Source: Sediminibacillus dalangtanensis (GTDB lineage: Bacteria > Bacillota > Bacilli > Bacillales > Amphibacillaceae). Taken from it: 64,000 nt of DNA. The position numbers and the translations under genes are program-made. The notes under the pieces were generated by a model, which saw only the letters and a list, made by a program, of their open reading frames with translations, was not told the origin of the DNA and searched no databases. Positions 1 through 9,415 of this stretch are shown piece by piece (positions within the stretch are counted from its first letter, which is position 1; each line of letters opens with the position of its first letter). Where the stretch lies: positions 1,674,001 through 1,738,000 of the forward strand of contig NZ_CP046956.1 in the NCBI RefSeq assembly GCF_017792025.1, in the 5' to 3' direction.

Positions 1-820
1 CCAGGTCACCGTTTATGTAAGAAGGGAAGAGCAAAAACACGAAATCAATAAGGGAGGCGTCTCTTTGATTCCGGAGCACAGGATCTTTCCGGTCAAAGCA
101 CTGCTGTTAGAAGAGTTAAGACAAGAAGACGTAATAATGATTGCAGTTAAACAGTATCAGCTTTCTGAAATCCTCTCCAGTCTGCAATCCTATTCAAACA
201 TTCCGTTGATTTTCTTGCAAAATGGAATGGGGCATCTGGAACTGCTTAGACCGTTGAAGAATAGTCATCCCGTGCTATTGGCGGTAATTGAGTACGGCGC
301 TTTAAAGCATGACGATCATACCGTCGAACAAACCGGGAAAGGATTGTGTAGAATAGCTTCATTAAGCGAAGCGTCTGCAACAAGCAGACAAATTATCCAG
401 AAGCTAACGGCATCTTCCTACCCGATTAATTTGGAAGAAGACTGGTACAATATGTTGGCACAGAAACTGGTAGTTAATGCAGTCATTAATCCGCTTACCG
501 CATTATTTCATGTCAAGAATGAAAGCCTGCTTAAGAATGAACATCTTCTATGGCTAGCTGGAAAACTGTGCCAGGAAGCTTGCGAAGTACTCGGATTAAG
601 CACAGGTGAGTCATGGGAAATGGTAAAGCGAATAGCTTATCAAACGAAGGAGAATTATTCATCCATGTGCAAGGATATAGAAGCAGGAAGAAGGACGGAA
701 ATAGATGCAATATCTGGTTACATACTCGAAAAGGCGCAGTGTGACCTTTATTATACATCGTTTGCCTATCGAAGCATAAAGGCTTTGGAGATGAATGCGG
801 GAGGCTTGAAAGATGATTGA
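1..820 (+). CDS. panE: 2-dehydropantoate 2-reductase (PanE), 5' end cut off by window
   Basis: Ketopantoate reductase, the NADPH-dependent step making pantoate for pantothenate and CoA synthesis in the cytosol. The reading frame is open from base 2, so the gene starts before the window; 272 residues are visible. The missing part must hold the N-terminal GxGxxG nucleotide-binding motif. What is seen fits the family: the end of the Rossmann domain (VTVYVRREEQ), the segment KLVVNAVINPLTALF with the conserved Lys, Asn and NP-TA signature, and near the C-terminus a TEIDAISGYI stretch like the TEID-NG segment of PanE. An internal ATG at 65 is not the true start. The gene overlaps the next one by 8 bases. 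In B. subtilis the homologue (ylbQ) also precedes the mraZ cluster. Confidence 0.9.
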   Translation, partial: QVTVYVRREEQKHEINKGGVSLIPEHRIFPVKALLLEELRQEDVIMIAVKQYQLSEILSSLQSYSNIPLIFLQNGMGHLELLRPLKNSHPVLLAVIEYGALKHDDHTVEQTGKGLCRIASLSEASATSRQIIQKLTASSYPINLEEDWYNMLAQKLVVNAVINPLTALFHVKNESLLKNEHLLWLAGKLCQEACEVLGLSTGESWEMVKRIAYQTKENYSSMCKDIEAGRRTEIDAISGYILEKAQCDLYYTSFAYRSIKALEMNAGGLKDD

Positions 821-1196
821 CTTAATGGTCTGGTTGCTTGCGTTTTGTTTGACGATGCCAATAGTTATTTCCTGGTTGATGTATATCGTTGTAAGAAAGG
901 TAAGCAATAATCGCTTGAAGGCACTACATGTTTCTGTTAATTACACAACGCTATTATACATTCTATCAGTGGGAGTCATCTTCCATCACTTATATGGAAC
1001 TACTTATTATGGGTACATCTTTATTTTCCTTATTGTACTTCTGAGTTTTTTTATCATCATGCAGTATAAAGTCAAGGGGGAAGTATTGTTTCTCACCGCT
1101 TGGAGGCGGTTTTGGAGACTTAGCTTTCTTCTGTTCACACTGCTTTATTTTCTGCTCGTCCTATACGGTATAACTGCAGGAATTCTTGCCGTGTAA
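813..1196 (+). CDS. DUF3397 family membrane protein
   Basis: Small integral membrane protein of 127 residues with four predicted hydrophobic helices (roughly residues 4-24, 41-60, 66-88 and 103-125). It looks like the DUF3397 family found next to bshC or mraZ in many Bacillaceae. No catalytic motif is visible and no function is known to me. The ATG at 813 overlaps the panE stop by 8 bases, which suggests co-transcription and translational coupling. Confidence 0.7.
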   Translation: MIDLMVWLLAFCLTMPIVISWLMYIVVRKVSNNRLKALHVSVNYTTLLYILSVGVIFHHLYGTTYYGYIFIFLIVLLSFFIIMQYKVKGEVLFLTAWRRFWRLSFLLFTLLYFLLVLYGITAGILAV

Positions 1197-1207
1197 ACAT
1201 AATAAGT

Positions 1208-1250
1208 GAATTTGCCTACTGTTTTATGTAAAATACGAATAGGCAAATTC
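1208..1250 (+). promoter_or_regulatory. Leader hairpin before bshC
   Basis: GAATTTGCCTA (1208-1218) and TAGGCAAATTC (1240-1250) are a perfect 11-base inverted repeat. A second small stem, TTTTA/TAAAA, sits inside it. No T-run follows on the plus strand; the next bases lead straight into the AAAGGAG ribosome-binding site of bshC. It may be a leader structure or an operator. It does not look like a normal Rho-independent terminator. Confidence 0.5.
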
Positions 1251-1270
1251 AAATAAAGGAGCAGGTAATA

Positions 1271-2902
1271 GTGCGGATTGATCCAATTGAAACAAACATT
1301 CAAACGAAACTGATCGCTGGATACCGATCTGGAGACAAAGCGATTCAGGATAAATTCGATTATCAGCCTTTTCAACAGGAAACGTATGTACAAAGAGCTC
1401 AGGATATCAGCGACAAGCAATTCAATCGTGAGGGACTGTCCGCAGTCTTATCTGAATTAAATGCAAGATGGGGTGGAGCTCAGGCGACAATGCATAATAT
1501 AGAACGGCTGAAAAACGAAGACAGTATGGTGATTGTCGGCGGCCAGCAGGCTGGACTGTTAACCGGCCCTCTATATACGATACATAAAATCATCTCGATT
1601 ATCAATTTTTCCAAAGAACAGGAAAATCGGCTAGGAAGACCGGTGATACCGGTTTTTTGGATTGCTGGTGAGGATCATGACTTCGATGAAATCGATCATA
1701 TTATGATGCCACAGGGTGAGCGCATGAAAAAGAACAGAGTCGGACAGCGTTCGGATCAAAAACAATCCGTCTCCGATTTGCAGGTTGATCATGCTCAAGC
1801 GGAAAAATGGTTGAAAAAAATTTTTTCTCAGATTCAAGAAACGGACAATACAAAGAATCTATATTCTTGCTGTCAAGATTTACTGCAAAGCTCAGGCACT
1901 TATGTAGATTTTTTTGCCAAAATTATATTGCGCCTGTTTGGAGAAGATGGGCTAGTGTTGGTGGATTCAGGAAATCCGCTGGTAAGGAAATTGGAGAGTG
2001 ATAACTTCCTGGCGATGATAGAAAATCAATCTTCGATCAGCCAGGGGGTGTACCAGGAAATCCAAAAAAACAGAAATGAAGGGTATCCAATAGAGCTTGA
2101 TGCCGAACCGGAGAGTGGGCACCTTTTTTATCATCTTGAGGGGAGCAGAGAAAGGGTATTGCTGTTCAAGCAAGAAGACAATACATGGGCTGGAAAGCAA
2201 AAGGAATGTAGCTTTACGACAGCAGAGCTTCGTCAAATTGCAATGGAGCATCCCGAAAAATTAAGCAACAATGTAGTTACCCGTCCATTGATGCAGGAAC
2301 TGTTATTTCCTACACTTGCCTTTTTTGGCGGGCCTGGAGAAGTTGCTTATTGGTCGGTTTTAAAACCTGCTTTTCATGCGCTGCGAATCAAGATGCCCCC
2401 TGTACTCCCGCGATTGTCTTTTACATTGGTTGATAAGAATACTGAAAAAATAGTTCGCAATCTTTCTTTACCCATTAAAGCGGTGTTAGAGCGCGGAGTG
2501 AATGCTGAAAAAACAAATTGGCTTGCTTCCCAATCCAACCCACCGATAGAAATGTTAGCTGAACAGGTCAAGAAGTCTATCGAGGAAGCACATCGGCCAT
2601 TACGTAAAGCTGCCGAAGCAATTCGGACGGACTTGAAACATGTTGCGGATAAAAACTTGGAGTATTTATACAGAGATATCGATTTTATAGAAGAAAGAAT
2701 CAACAAAACCTTGCAGGATATGCATCGTAAGACGTTGGAAGAATATGATTCAGTGAATCTTTGCTTATATCCGGAAGGGGGATTACAGGAGAGATCCTGG
2801 AATGCGCTTCCCTGGATCAATCATCATGGCAAAGATTTTATCAGGCAGCTTACGGCATCATCCTTTGATTACAGTAAGGCGCACTATATTGTTTATTTAT
2901 AA
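1271..2902 (+). CDS. bshC: Bacillithiol biosynthesis cysteine-adding enzyme BshC
   Basis: Putative cysteine ligase for the last step of bacillithiol synthesis, joining Cys to glucosaminyl-malate in the cytosol. It has 543 residues, the usual family length. Family stretches are seen at about 87-100 (VIVGGQQAGLLTGP) and 129-143 (FWIAGEDHDFDEIDH), which form part of the nucleotidyltransferase-like active-site fold. The C-terminal part (about 430-500) is rich in charged heptads and should form the dimerising coiled coil. The start is GTG at 1271, 9 bases after AAAGGAG. The gene lies just before mraZ, as yllA does in B. subtilis. A strong terminator at 2994-3024 separates it from the dcw genes. 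Confidence 0.95.
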   Translation: MRIDPIETNIQTKLIAGYRSGDKAIQDKFDYQPFQQETYVQRAQDISDKQFNREGLSAVLSELNARWGGAQATMHNIERLKNEDSMVIVGGQQAGLLTGPLYTIHKIISIINFSKEQENRLGRPVIPVFWIAGEDHDFDEIDHIMMPQGERMKKNRVGQRSDQKQSVSDLQVDHAQAEKWLKKIFSQIQETDNTKNLYSCCQDLLQSSGTYVDFFAKIILRLFGEDGLVLVDSGNPLVRKLESDNFLAMIENQSSISQGVYQEIQKNRNEGYPIELDAEPESGHLFYHLEGSRERVLLFKQEDNTWAGKQKECSFTTAELRQIAMEHPEKLSNNVVTRPLMQELLFPTLAFFGGPGEVAYWSVLKPAFHALRIKMPPVLPRLSFTLVDKNTEKIVRNLSLPIKAVLERGVNAEKTNWLASQSNPPIEMLAEQVKKSIEEAHRPLRKAAEAIRTDLKHVADKNLEYLYRDIDFIEERINKTLQDMHRKTLEEYDSVNLCLYPEGGLQERSWNALPWINHHGKDFIRQLTASSFDYSKAHYIVYL

Positions 2903-2993
2903 AAATGCTCAACTGGTGGTCAGAAACTCCTCCACTTTCCACCACTTGAGAAAAATCGATAAATGGAATAGTAAAGATTATTTGGTGTAATAG

Positions 2994-3024
2994 AACGCCC
3001 TGCATTTTGCAGGGCGTTTTTTTT
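2994..3024 (+). terminator. Rho-independent terminator after bshC
   Basis: AACGCCCTGCA and TGCAGGGCGTT form an 11-bp stem with a 3-base loop, followed by a run of eight T. It closes the panE-bshC unit. Confidence 0.9.
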
Positions 3025-3163
3025 GGGGCTAGTCAACGAGTTCGGTTCTTTTGGTGAAAGTGATCATCGCTTACTAAAAGCCTATAACCACGGGGTATCT
3101 GGGGTGTAGAAAAAAGATTTTTACAGATTGTTTACTTGTAAATAAGTTTTAATAAAAAATAAG

Positions 3164-3192
3164 TGGTGAATAGTGGGGGAATGTGGTACGAT
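3164..3192 (+). promoter_or_regulatory. dcw promoter with three MraZ-type repeats
   Basis: Three imperfect TGG boxes, TGGTG (3164-3168), TGGGG (3174-3178) and TGGTA (3184-3188), are spaced exactly 10 bases apart. MraZ is known to bind TGGGN direct repeats with 5-base spacers upstream of its own gene. The third box runs into an extended -10, TG-G-TACGAT (3184-3192). MraZ bound here would cover the promoter, so autoregulation of the cluster is the likely meaning. Confidence 0.6.
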
Positions 3193-3218
3193 TAATTTAG
3201 AAAGTGGGGGCGGTCTCT

Positions 3219-3650
3219 ATGTTCATGGGTGAGTTTCAACATAATATTGATACAAAAGGCCGGATAATCGTCCCTGCAAAATTCAGGGAAGGGCTTGGGG
3301 AAACCTTTGTCCTTACTCGCGGTTTGGATCAATGTTTATTTGCTTATCCTATGGACGAATGGGCGCTTTTGGAAGAAAAGCTGAAAAAGCTGCCGCTCAC
3401 CAAAAAAGACGCCAGAGCGTTCACCAGGTTTTTCTTTTCTGGTGCCGTGGAATGTGAAGTGGACAAGCAGGGGAGAATAAATATACCAGCACCTTTGCGG
3501 AAGTACGCCGGGCTGGAAAAAGGATGTGTGGTCATCGGTGTCTCGAACAGAATAGAATTCTGGTCTGACAGTGAATGGGAAACCTATTTTGAAGCATCCG
3601 AAGACTCTTTTGCAGAAATTGCAGAAAATATGATGGATTTTGATATTTGA
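3219..3650 (+). CDS. mraZ: Transcriptional regulator MraZ
   Basis: DNA-binding regulator at the head of the division/cell-wall cluster, 143 residues. It has two tandem SpoVT/AbrB-like folds, each with its signature: [16 protein letters not shown] near residue 12 and [15 protein letters not shown] near residue 83. MraZ assembles into a ring-like multimer on TGGGN repeats. I chose the ATG at 3219, preceded by GTGGGGG, over an upstream GTG at 3204 because [11 protein letters not shown] matches the conserved family N-terminus. It stands alone before rsmH, 34 bases apart, with its probable operator at 3164-3188. Confidence 0.95.
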   Translation: MFMGEFQHNIDTKGRIIVPAKFREGLGETFVLTRGLDQCLFAYPMDEWALLEEKLKKLPLTKKDARAFTRFFFSGAVECEVDKQGRINIPAPLRKYAGLEKGCVVIGVSNRIEFWSDSEWETYFEASEDSFAEIAENMMDFDI

Positions 3651-3684
3651 TTTACCAATAGACAAAGCGTAAGCGGGTGAAGGT

Positions 3685-4665
3685 ATGTTTGAACATTTTA
3701 GTGTGCTGAAACAAGAAGCAGTGGAAGGTTTGAATGTAAAGCCAAATGGTACATACATAGATTGTACGCTCGGTGGAGGCGGACATTCCGAGATGATAGC
3801 CAGCAAGCTTGGAATGGGCGGGATGCTGATCGCTTTCGATCAGGACGAACAGGCGCTTCAAGCCGCTAGAGAACGCCTCGCGCCTTACCAAGGAAAAGTT
3901 CTGTTCATCCATTCGAATTTCCGGAATTTGAAGGCGGAATTAGAAAATAACGGAGTAGAGGAAGTCGATGGGGTGTTATTTGATTTAGGCGTTTCCTCCC
4001 CTCAGCTCGACGATGCAGAGAGGGGATTCAGCTATCAACATGATGCAAGTCTGGATATGCGGATGGATCGATCCCAAGACTTTACTGCTTATCAGGTTAT
4101 TAATCAATGGCCATATGAACAACTCGTGAAAATATTTTTCCGTTACGGTGAAGAGAAATTTTCCAAACAAATTGCCCGGAAAATCGAAGAGCGCAGAAAA
4201 GAAAAGTCTATCGATACCACATTTGAACTAGTCGATATTATCAAGGAAGCGATCCCGGCTCCGGCCAGAAGAAAGGGCGGACATCCGGCAAAAAGAATTT
4301 TTCAGGCTGTCAGGATAGCGGTAAATGATGAACTAAATGCATTTGATGAAGCATTGCACCAAGCGGCAGAGGTTATTGCTGTAAACGGGCGGCTATCTGT
4401 CATCACTTTCCATTCATTGGAAGACAGGCTCTGCAAGCAGGCTTTTAAGAAGTGGAGTACAACACCGCAGCTTCCCAGGAATATTCCGGTGATTCCAGAA
4501 GAAAGCAAGCCGCCGTTTAAACAAATCAATCGTAAACCGATTCTTCCAGAAGATGAAGAACTGGATGTCAACCGACGCTCCCGCTCAGCAAAACTGAGAA
4601 TATTAGAGAAAGTAAAACCTTGGAACGACGAATTCAGTTATCAAGAAGGGTGGAATAAGAAATGA
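3685..4665 (+). CDS. rsmH: 16S rRNA m4C1402 methyltransferase RsmH
   Basis: SAM-dependent methyltransferase that modifies N4 of C1402 in 16S rRNA at the ribosomal P site (older name MraW). It has 326 residues. The SAM-binding signature DCTLGGGGH is at about 26-34, and the family stretch [15 protein letters not shown] follows near residue 95. The lysine- and arginine-rich C-terminus is normal. Its ATGA junction with ftsL (4662-4665) shows translational coupling. Confidence 0.96.
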   Translation: MFEHFSVLKQEAVEGLNVKPNGTYIDCTLGGGGHSEMIASKLGMGGMLIAFDQDEQALQAARERLAPYQGKVLFIHSNFRNLKAELENNGVEEVDGVLFDLGVSSPQLDDAERGFSYQHDASLDMRMDRSQDFTAYQVINQWPYEQLVKIFFRYGEEKFSKQIARKIEERRKEKSIDTTFELVDIIKEAIPAPARRKGGHPAKRIFQAVRIAVNDELNAFDEALHQAAEVIAVNGRLSVITFHSLEDRLCKQAFKKWSTTPQLPRNIPVIPEESKPPFKQINRKPILPEDEELDVNRRSRSAKLRILEKVKPWNDEFSYQEGWNKK

Positions 4666-5048
4666 GCACATCACCATTAAAGAATTGGCAGGATTCCTGG
4701 CAAGAAACCGGCCGGCAAACGGTACCTGATACAAAGAAGCAGGTCAAAGTCAAAGTTCAAAAGAAAAAATGGATTACAACCGGAGAGAAATTCATTTATA
4801 CTATATTCAGCGCTTTACTAGTGGGGGCATTATATTTTTCTGTCTCATTAAGCAGTTCTACGGATGCACTGAACAGAGAGGTGCAACAATTGGAACAGCA
4901 AGTGGAAAGGCAGCAGGAAATAAATCAGAATTTAGAATACAAAGCAAAAGATTTAAGTAATCCAGACCGAATTTTGAGAATCGCCAAGGAAAACGGTCTA
5001 AAGATCCAAAATACGGAAGTGAAGCAGGCAACTCAAATATCTGAATAA
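4662..5048 (+). CDS. ftsL: Cell division protein FtsL
   Basis: Bitopic membrane protein of the divisome, 128 residues. There is a basic cytoplasmic N-terminus, one membrane helix near 44-64, then an extracellular coiled coil (about 66-110) with repeated Leu and Gln/Glu. FtsL binds DivIB and DivIC and helps recruit PBP2B to the septum. The sequence is typically poorly conserved, so the call rests on architecture and on its place between rsmH and pbpB. It overlaps rsmH by 4 bases. Confidence 0.9.
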   Translation: MSTSPLKNWQDSWQETGRQTVPDTKKQVKVKVQKKKWITTGEKFIYTIFSALLVGALYFSVSLSSSTDALNREVQQLEQQVERQQEINQNLEYKAKDLSNPDRILRIAKENGLKIQNTEVKQATQISE

Positions 5049-5067
5049 GTAAGGATGGAGATATGGC

Positions 5068-7281
5068 GTGCGAAAGAATAAAACGACTCATGTCATGTCA
5101 TCGGTGTTTATGTTGTTATTTATCGTCTTATTCCTTGTTTTATCTGGACGCTTTTTATACATACAGGGAACAGGAGAAGTAGATGGAGTATCCTTGCAGG
5201 AGTGGGCCGACAAAAAACGGACCAACTCTTATGTAATTGAAGCAGAAAGAGGGCAGATATTGGACCGAAACGGGATGCCTCTTGCATACGACCGTGCAGT
5301 TTACCAAATTTCTGCTATTGTCGATGAAAGCTATTCGGAAGGATTGGAAGAGCCGAAGCACGTCGATGATATCGATAAGGCGGCTGACCAGTTGGCACCG
5401 CTGCTAAATATGGATGCAGCAAAAATAGCCGAAATCATGAAAAAGGGGCAGGAAGAAGGCAGGTTCCAAGTGGAATTCGGTGTCCATGGGAAAAATATTA
5501 CCCAGGAGACAAAGGAAAAGATTGAAGACTTGGAAATTCCAGGGGTCAACTTCGAAAAAGATTCTATCCGCTATTACCCAAATGGTACATTCGCTTCCCA
5601 AGTGATTGGCATTGCGCAACAGCAGGAAGATAAGTTGATAGGCAGAAATGGGATAGAAGCAGAAATGGATGATGTGCTAAGCGGGAAGAATGGATCTATT
5701 TCCTACAAAAGGGACAACTTTAACACAAAACTGCTTGATCCGGATGAAGTGATCAAACAGGCCGATGACGGGGAAGACGTCTATCTGACAATTGATCAAA
5801 AAATCCAGACGTTATTAGAAGATGCAATGAGCCAGGTCGATAAGGATTATAATCCAGAGCGGATGACAGCAGTGGTGATGAACCCAAAGACAGGAGAAGT
5901 AGTGGCCATGAGCAATCGGCCTAGTTATAATCCGAATGAACTTGGGGAAGTGAGTAACTGGTATAACGACGTTGTATCCAACCCATTTGAACCAGGCTCC
6001 ACCATGAAAATTTTTACGCTTGCTGCAGCGATAGAAGAAGGTGTCTTTAACCCGGACGAAAAGCTGAAATCGGGGTCTTATAAAAATGACCAAATGAACA
6101 GTCCGATACATGATTGGCGAAGAAACTGGGGAACCATCACTTATAAAGAAGGGATACAGCGATCTTCCAACGTGGCGGCTGCCAAGCTCGTATGGGAAAA
6201 GCTGGGGCCCGATAAATTCCTCGATTATTTAAAAGCTTTCCATTTTGATCAGAAAACAGGCATCGATTTGCCGAATGAACAACCGGGCCATATTCTTTAT
6301 GATTGGCCAATTGAAAAAGTGACTACCGCTTACGGACAGGGGACGACTGTCACCCCTATACAACTGATGATGGCCGCATCTGCCATTGCCAATGACGGGA
6401 AAATGATGCGACCCTATGTCATTTCCAAAATTGTCAATTCAGAAACTGGACAGGTAATGAAAGAGAATGAACCAAAGCAATCGGGCCAGCCGGTTTCAAG
6501 CCAGACGGCAAAGGAAGTGAAAGATATCCTGGAGACGGTTATCACCTCTGAACATGGTACGGGTCATAATATATACAACTTAAATGATTACTCCGTAGCA
6601 GGCAAAACAGGTACGGCGCAGATCCCGGACTCAGAGACTGGACGTTATATGACAGGAGAGGAAAATTACCTATTTTCGTTTCTTGGAATGGCGCCTAAAG
6701 AAGATCCTGAGCTAATGATGTATGTATCGGTAAAACAACCGGATCTGGAAGAAAATGAATCTGGCTCTGCCCCAGTGTCATACATTTTTAAAAATGTGAT
6801 GGAAAACAGTCTGCATTATTTAAATATTGAACCTGACCAGAAAAATGAGCAGAAAGTGGAAACGGTCAGCATGCCGGATATAGACGGATTGTCCGTTAAT
6901 AAAGCAAAAGAGAAGCTAGAATCGAAAGGTTTGAAGCCCGCGGTTATCGGAAGCGGGAAAAAGGTAGAAGCTTTCAGCAACCGGCCTGGAGAACAACTTT
7001 TAGCCGGTAAAAAAGTCTTTATCCTAACTGAAAAACCGGAAATGCCGGACGTAAACGGATGGTCGATGCGTGATGTGCTCAAATTCGGGGATGTGGCAGG
7101 TATCGAGATAGAAACCATGGGAAAAGGATTTGCAGTTAAACAAAGCATAAAGAAGGGAACTGCACTGAAAAAAGATGATTACTTATTAGTTGAGTTCTCA
7201 CCGCCGCAACGCGAAGAAGATAATAAGGTTAAAGAGGAAGAAAACCCGGAAGCTTCCGATGACGGTTCTGGGGAACAATGA
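5068..7281 (+). CDS. pbpB: Penicillin-binding protein 2B, septal transpeptidase
   Basis: Class B PBP that cross-links septal peptidoglycan outside the membrane. It has 737 residues. A short cytoplasmic tail and one membrane helix (about 10-30) lead into the PBP dimerisation domain and then the transpeptidase domain. The active-site motifs are STMK (Ser311-Lys314), SSN (366-368) and KTG (513-515). Two C-terminal PASTA repeats run from about 592 to 710, followed by an acidic tail of about 25 residues. The start is GTG at 5068 with AAGGATGGAG upstream. Homologous to B. subtilis PBP2B, which is essential for division. Confidence 0.96.
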   Translation: MRKNKTTHVMSSVFMLLFIVLFLVLSGRFLYIQGTGEVDGVSLQEWADKKRTNSYVIEAERGQILDRNGMPLAYDRAVYQISAIVDESYSEGLEEPKHVDDIDKAADQLAPLLNMDAAKIAEIMKKGQEEGRFQVEFGVHGKNITQETKEKIEDLEIPGVNFEKDSIRYYPNGTFASQVIGIAQQQEDKLIGRNGIEAEMDDVLSGKNGSISYKRDNFNTKLLDPDEVIKQADDGEDVYLTIDQKIQTLLEDAMSQVDKDYNPERMTAVVMNPKTGEVVAMSNRPSYNPNELGEVSNWYNDVVSNPFEPGSTMKIFTLAAAIEEGVFNPDEKLKSGSYKNDQMNSPIHDWRRNWGTITYKEGIQRSSNVAAAKLVWEKLGPDKFLDYLKAFHFDQKTGIDLPNEQPGHILYDWPIEKVTTAYGQGTTVTPIQLMMAASAIANDGKMMRPYVISKIVNSETGQVMKENEPKQSGQPVSSQTAKEVKDILETVITSEHGTGHNIYNLNDYSVAGKTGTAQIPDSETGRYMTGEENYLFSFLGMAPKEDPELMMYVSVKQPDLEENESGSAPVSYIFKNVMENSLHYLNIEPDQKNEQKVETVSMPDIDGLSVNKAKEKLESKGLKPAVIGSGKKVEAFSNRPGEQLLAGKKVFILTEKPEMPDVNGWSMRDVLKFGDVAGIEIETMGKGFAVKQSIKKGTALKKDDYLLVEFSPPQREEDNKVKEEENPEASDDGSGEQ

Positions 7282-7320
7282 TAATGAAAACAGCAGTGTT
7301 CTATTCGTTTTCAGCCATTC

Positions 7321-7360
7321 ATATATTGGATACAAGCATACCTTTGTAAGGAGATGTCCT
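7321..7360 (+). promoter_or_regulatory. Possible sporulation promoter before spoVD
   Basis: CATACC at 7337-7342 resembles the CATAC start of a sigma-E -10 element, and ATATT-rich sequence lies upstream at 7321-7327. The -35/-10 spacing is too short for a good match, so this is weak. spoVD is known to be sigma-E dependent in B. subtilis. The AAGGAGA ribosome-binding site (7348-7354) is clear and decides the ATG at 7361. Confidence 0.25.
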
Positions 7361-9301
7361 ATGAAACGAGTATCCAATGTAACAATGCGAAAACGTTTAG
7401 TCACTGTTTTTCTTTTGGGAATTTTTGTTTTTGGAATCATCGATATCCGGCTTGGTTACGTACAATTTGTCCTTGGAGACTGGCTTACAGGGGAAGCGAA
7501 AGAACTATGGAGCCGTGATATCGTCTTTGAACCGGAGCGTGGCGAGATTTTGGACAAGAATGGCGAGGTTTTGGCTGAAAATGTGTCTGCTCCTACTGTC
7601 ATGCTGGTTCCTCGTCAGATAAAAGATCCTGAAAATACCGCAGAATCCCTGGCCAAAATCCTTAACATGGACAAGAAAAAGGCTTATCAAGAGGTCACTA
7701 AAAATGAAAATATTGTTAGACTTCATCCGGAGGGGCGGAAAATTTCGGAAGAAAAGGCTGATGCTATCCGGGCATTGGGAATGGAGGGAGTTTATATAGC
7801 GGAAGATTCCAAACGCCACTATCCAAAAGGTTCATATTTATCTCATGTGCTTGGGTTCAGTGGAATCGACAACCAGGGTCTAATGGGACTGGAACAGTAT
7901 TATGATGAACAGCTGAGCGGTGAAAAAGGTAGTCTCTCCTATTTTTCCGATGCCAAAGGACAGCGTATGGCTGATTTGGCAGATGTATATAACCCACCTG
8001 TGGATGGGAATTCCTTGAAACTGTCAATCGATTCCAGGGTACAGACAATAATGGAGCGTGAGCTGGACCTTGCTGTCTCGGAATATAATCCTGATGGAGC
8101 TATTGCGATTGCTGTGGATCCTAAAACGGGGGGGATACTTGGAATGTCTTCCAGACCGACCTTTGACCCTGAACATTACCAGGATTATGATTCAAGTGTA
8201 TATAACAAAAACCTTCCGATTTGGAGTACGTATGAACCAGGCTCTACCTTCAAAATCATTACGCTTGCAGCTGCATTGGAGGAAGATGCTGTAGATTTAT
8301 ATGAAGAAGAATTTCACGATGATGGATCAATCGAAGTTGGTGGAGCCACTTTGCATTGCTGGAAGAGCGGCGGGCATGGCCATCAGACTTTTCTGGAAGT
8401 CGTACAGAATTCTTGCAACCCAGGTTTTGTCACGCTTGGTGAACGTTTGGGAAAGGAGAAGCTGTTTTCCTATATTGATGACTTCGGATTTGGAAAAAAG
8501 ACCGGCATCGATCTACAGGGAGAAGGAACGGGAATCCTGTTCAAACCGGAAAATATCGGACCTGTCGAATTGGCGACAACCGCTTTTGGTCAAGGCGTTT
8601 CTGTTACCCCGATTCAGCAAGTAATGGCTGTGGCAGCTGCGGTGAATGGAGGATATTTATATGAACCATATATCGCCGAAGAATGGATTGACCCCAAAAC
8701 AAACAAAGTCGTTGAAAAAACGGAGCCGACCCTTCGAAACAGAGTGATTTCCAACGAAACTTCTAAAGAGATCAGGGACGCGTTAGAAAGTGTCGTTGCC
8801 AAAGGCACCGGAAGAGGTGCTTATGTCGAGGGGTATCGAGTAGGTGGAAAAACAGGGACTGCCCAAAAGGTAGGGAAGGATGGCAAATATATGAGCAATA
8901 ACCACATCGTTTCCTTTATGGGCTTTGCCCCAGCTGACGACCCTGAAATTGTCGTTTATGTTGCTATCGATAATCCGAAAGATACGGTCCAATTCGGAGG
9001 TGTTGTAGCAGCTCCGATCGTCGGGAGCATTATCGGAGATAGTTTGAGAGCTCTTGGTGTTAAAAAACGCACCAATGGGCTGGAAAAGGAATATCAGTGG
9101 CCTGATCAGCCGTTGGTAGAGGTTCCAGACTTGGTTGGTTTAAGTAAAAATGAATTGATGGAATACATGGTGAACCTATCTGTTGAAACAAGTGGTACAG
9201 GCGAATATATCATTGATCAGGCACCTAAACCTGGCACCAAACTAGAACAGGGCAAAGAAGTAAGAATCTACCTTTCCGAAAAAAAACCGGATGAAAATTA
9301 G
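7361..9301 (+). CDS. spoVD: Stage V sporulation protein D (SpoVD), spore cortex transpeptidase
   Basis: Class B penicillin-binding protein used for cortex peptidoglycan in the mother cell, paralogous to the PBP2B just upstream. It has 646 residues, close to the 645 of B. subtilis. There is one N-terminal membrane helix (about 12-30) and a dimerisation domain. The transpeptidase motifs are STFK (Ser295-Lys298), SCN (351-353) and KTG (497-499). A single C-terminal PASTA repeat follows, against two in PBP2B. The ATG at 7361 follows AAGGAGATGTCCT; the frame stays open 57 codons upstream, but that stretch overlaps pbpB and is not PBP-like. It probably works with SpoVE, encoded further down. Confidence 0.95.
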   Translation: MKRVSNVTMRKRLVTVFLLGIFVFGIIDIRLGYVQFVLGDWLTGEAKELWSRDIVFEPERGEILDKNGEVLAENVSAPTVMLVPRQIKDPENTAESLAKILNMDKKKAYQEVTKNENIVRLHPEGRKISEEKADAIRALGMEGVYIAEDSKRHYPKGSYLSHVLGFSGIDNQGLMGLEQYYDEQLSGEKGSLSYFSDAKGQRMADLADVYNPPVDGNSLKLSIDSRVQTIMERELDLAVSEYNPDGAIAIAVDPKTGGILGMSSRPTFDPEHYQDYDSSVYNKNLPIWSTYEPGSTFKIITLAAALEEDAVDLYEEEFHDDGSIEVGGATLHCWKSGGHGHQTFLEVVQNSCNPGFVTLGERLGKEKLFSYIDDFGFGKKTGIDLQGEGTGILFKPENIGPVELATTAFGQGVSVTPIQQVMAVAAAVNGGYLYEPYIAEEWIDPKTNKVVEKTEPTLRNRVISNETSKEIRDALESVVAKGTGRGAYVEGYRVGGKTGTAQKVGKDGKYMSNNHIVSFMGFAPADDPEIVVYVAIDNPKDTVQFGGVVAAPIVGSIIGDSLRALGVKKRTNGLEKEYQWPDQPLVEVPDLVGLSKNELMEYMVNLSVETSGTGEYIIDQAPKPGTKLEQGKEVRIYLSEKKPDEN

Positions 9302-9330
9302 CAACCCATCCGGCCAAGAGGAAAAACTTC

Positions 9331-9339
9331 TGTTATAAT
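9331..9339 (+). promoter_or_regulatory. Extended -10 promoter for murE
   Basis: TG-T-TATAAT is a perfect extended -10 in the 199-base gap between spoVD and murE. No good -35 is seen, as is common with extended -10 promoters. It would let murE and later vegetative genes be expressed independently of upstream transcripts. Confidence 0.5.
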
Positions 9340-9365
9340 AAAGTGATGTAAATAATTTAAACTAA

Positions 9366-9415
9366 AATCGTTCAATCGTCTACAGGAGTCTTGTTCTTGT
9401 GGCGATTGGGCGATT
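9366..9415 (+). promoter_or_regulatory. Long hairpin in the murE leader
   Basis: Bases 9366-9380 pair with 9401-9415 over 15 bp (three G-U pairs as RNA). An inner stem, ACAGGA (9382-9387) with TCTTGT (9395-9400), then closes a 7-base loop. No T-run follows, so this is not an ordinary terminator. It begins about 20 bases after the likely transcription start. Its role is unknown; a stabilising or regulatory leader structure is possible. Confidence 0.6.

Noticed and set aside
7190..7360. 57-codon N-terminal extension of spoVD
   Set aside because: It overlaps pbpB in another frame, is basic and unlike any PBP, and ATG 7361 has a strong ribosome-binding site.
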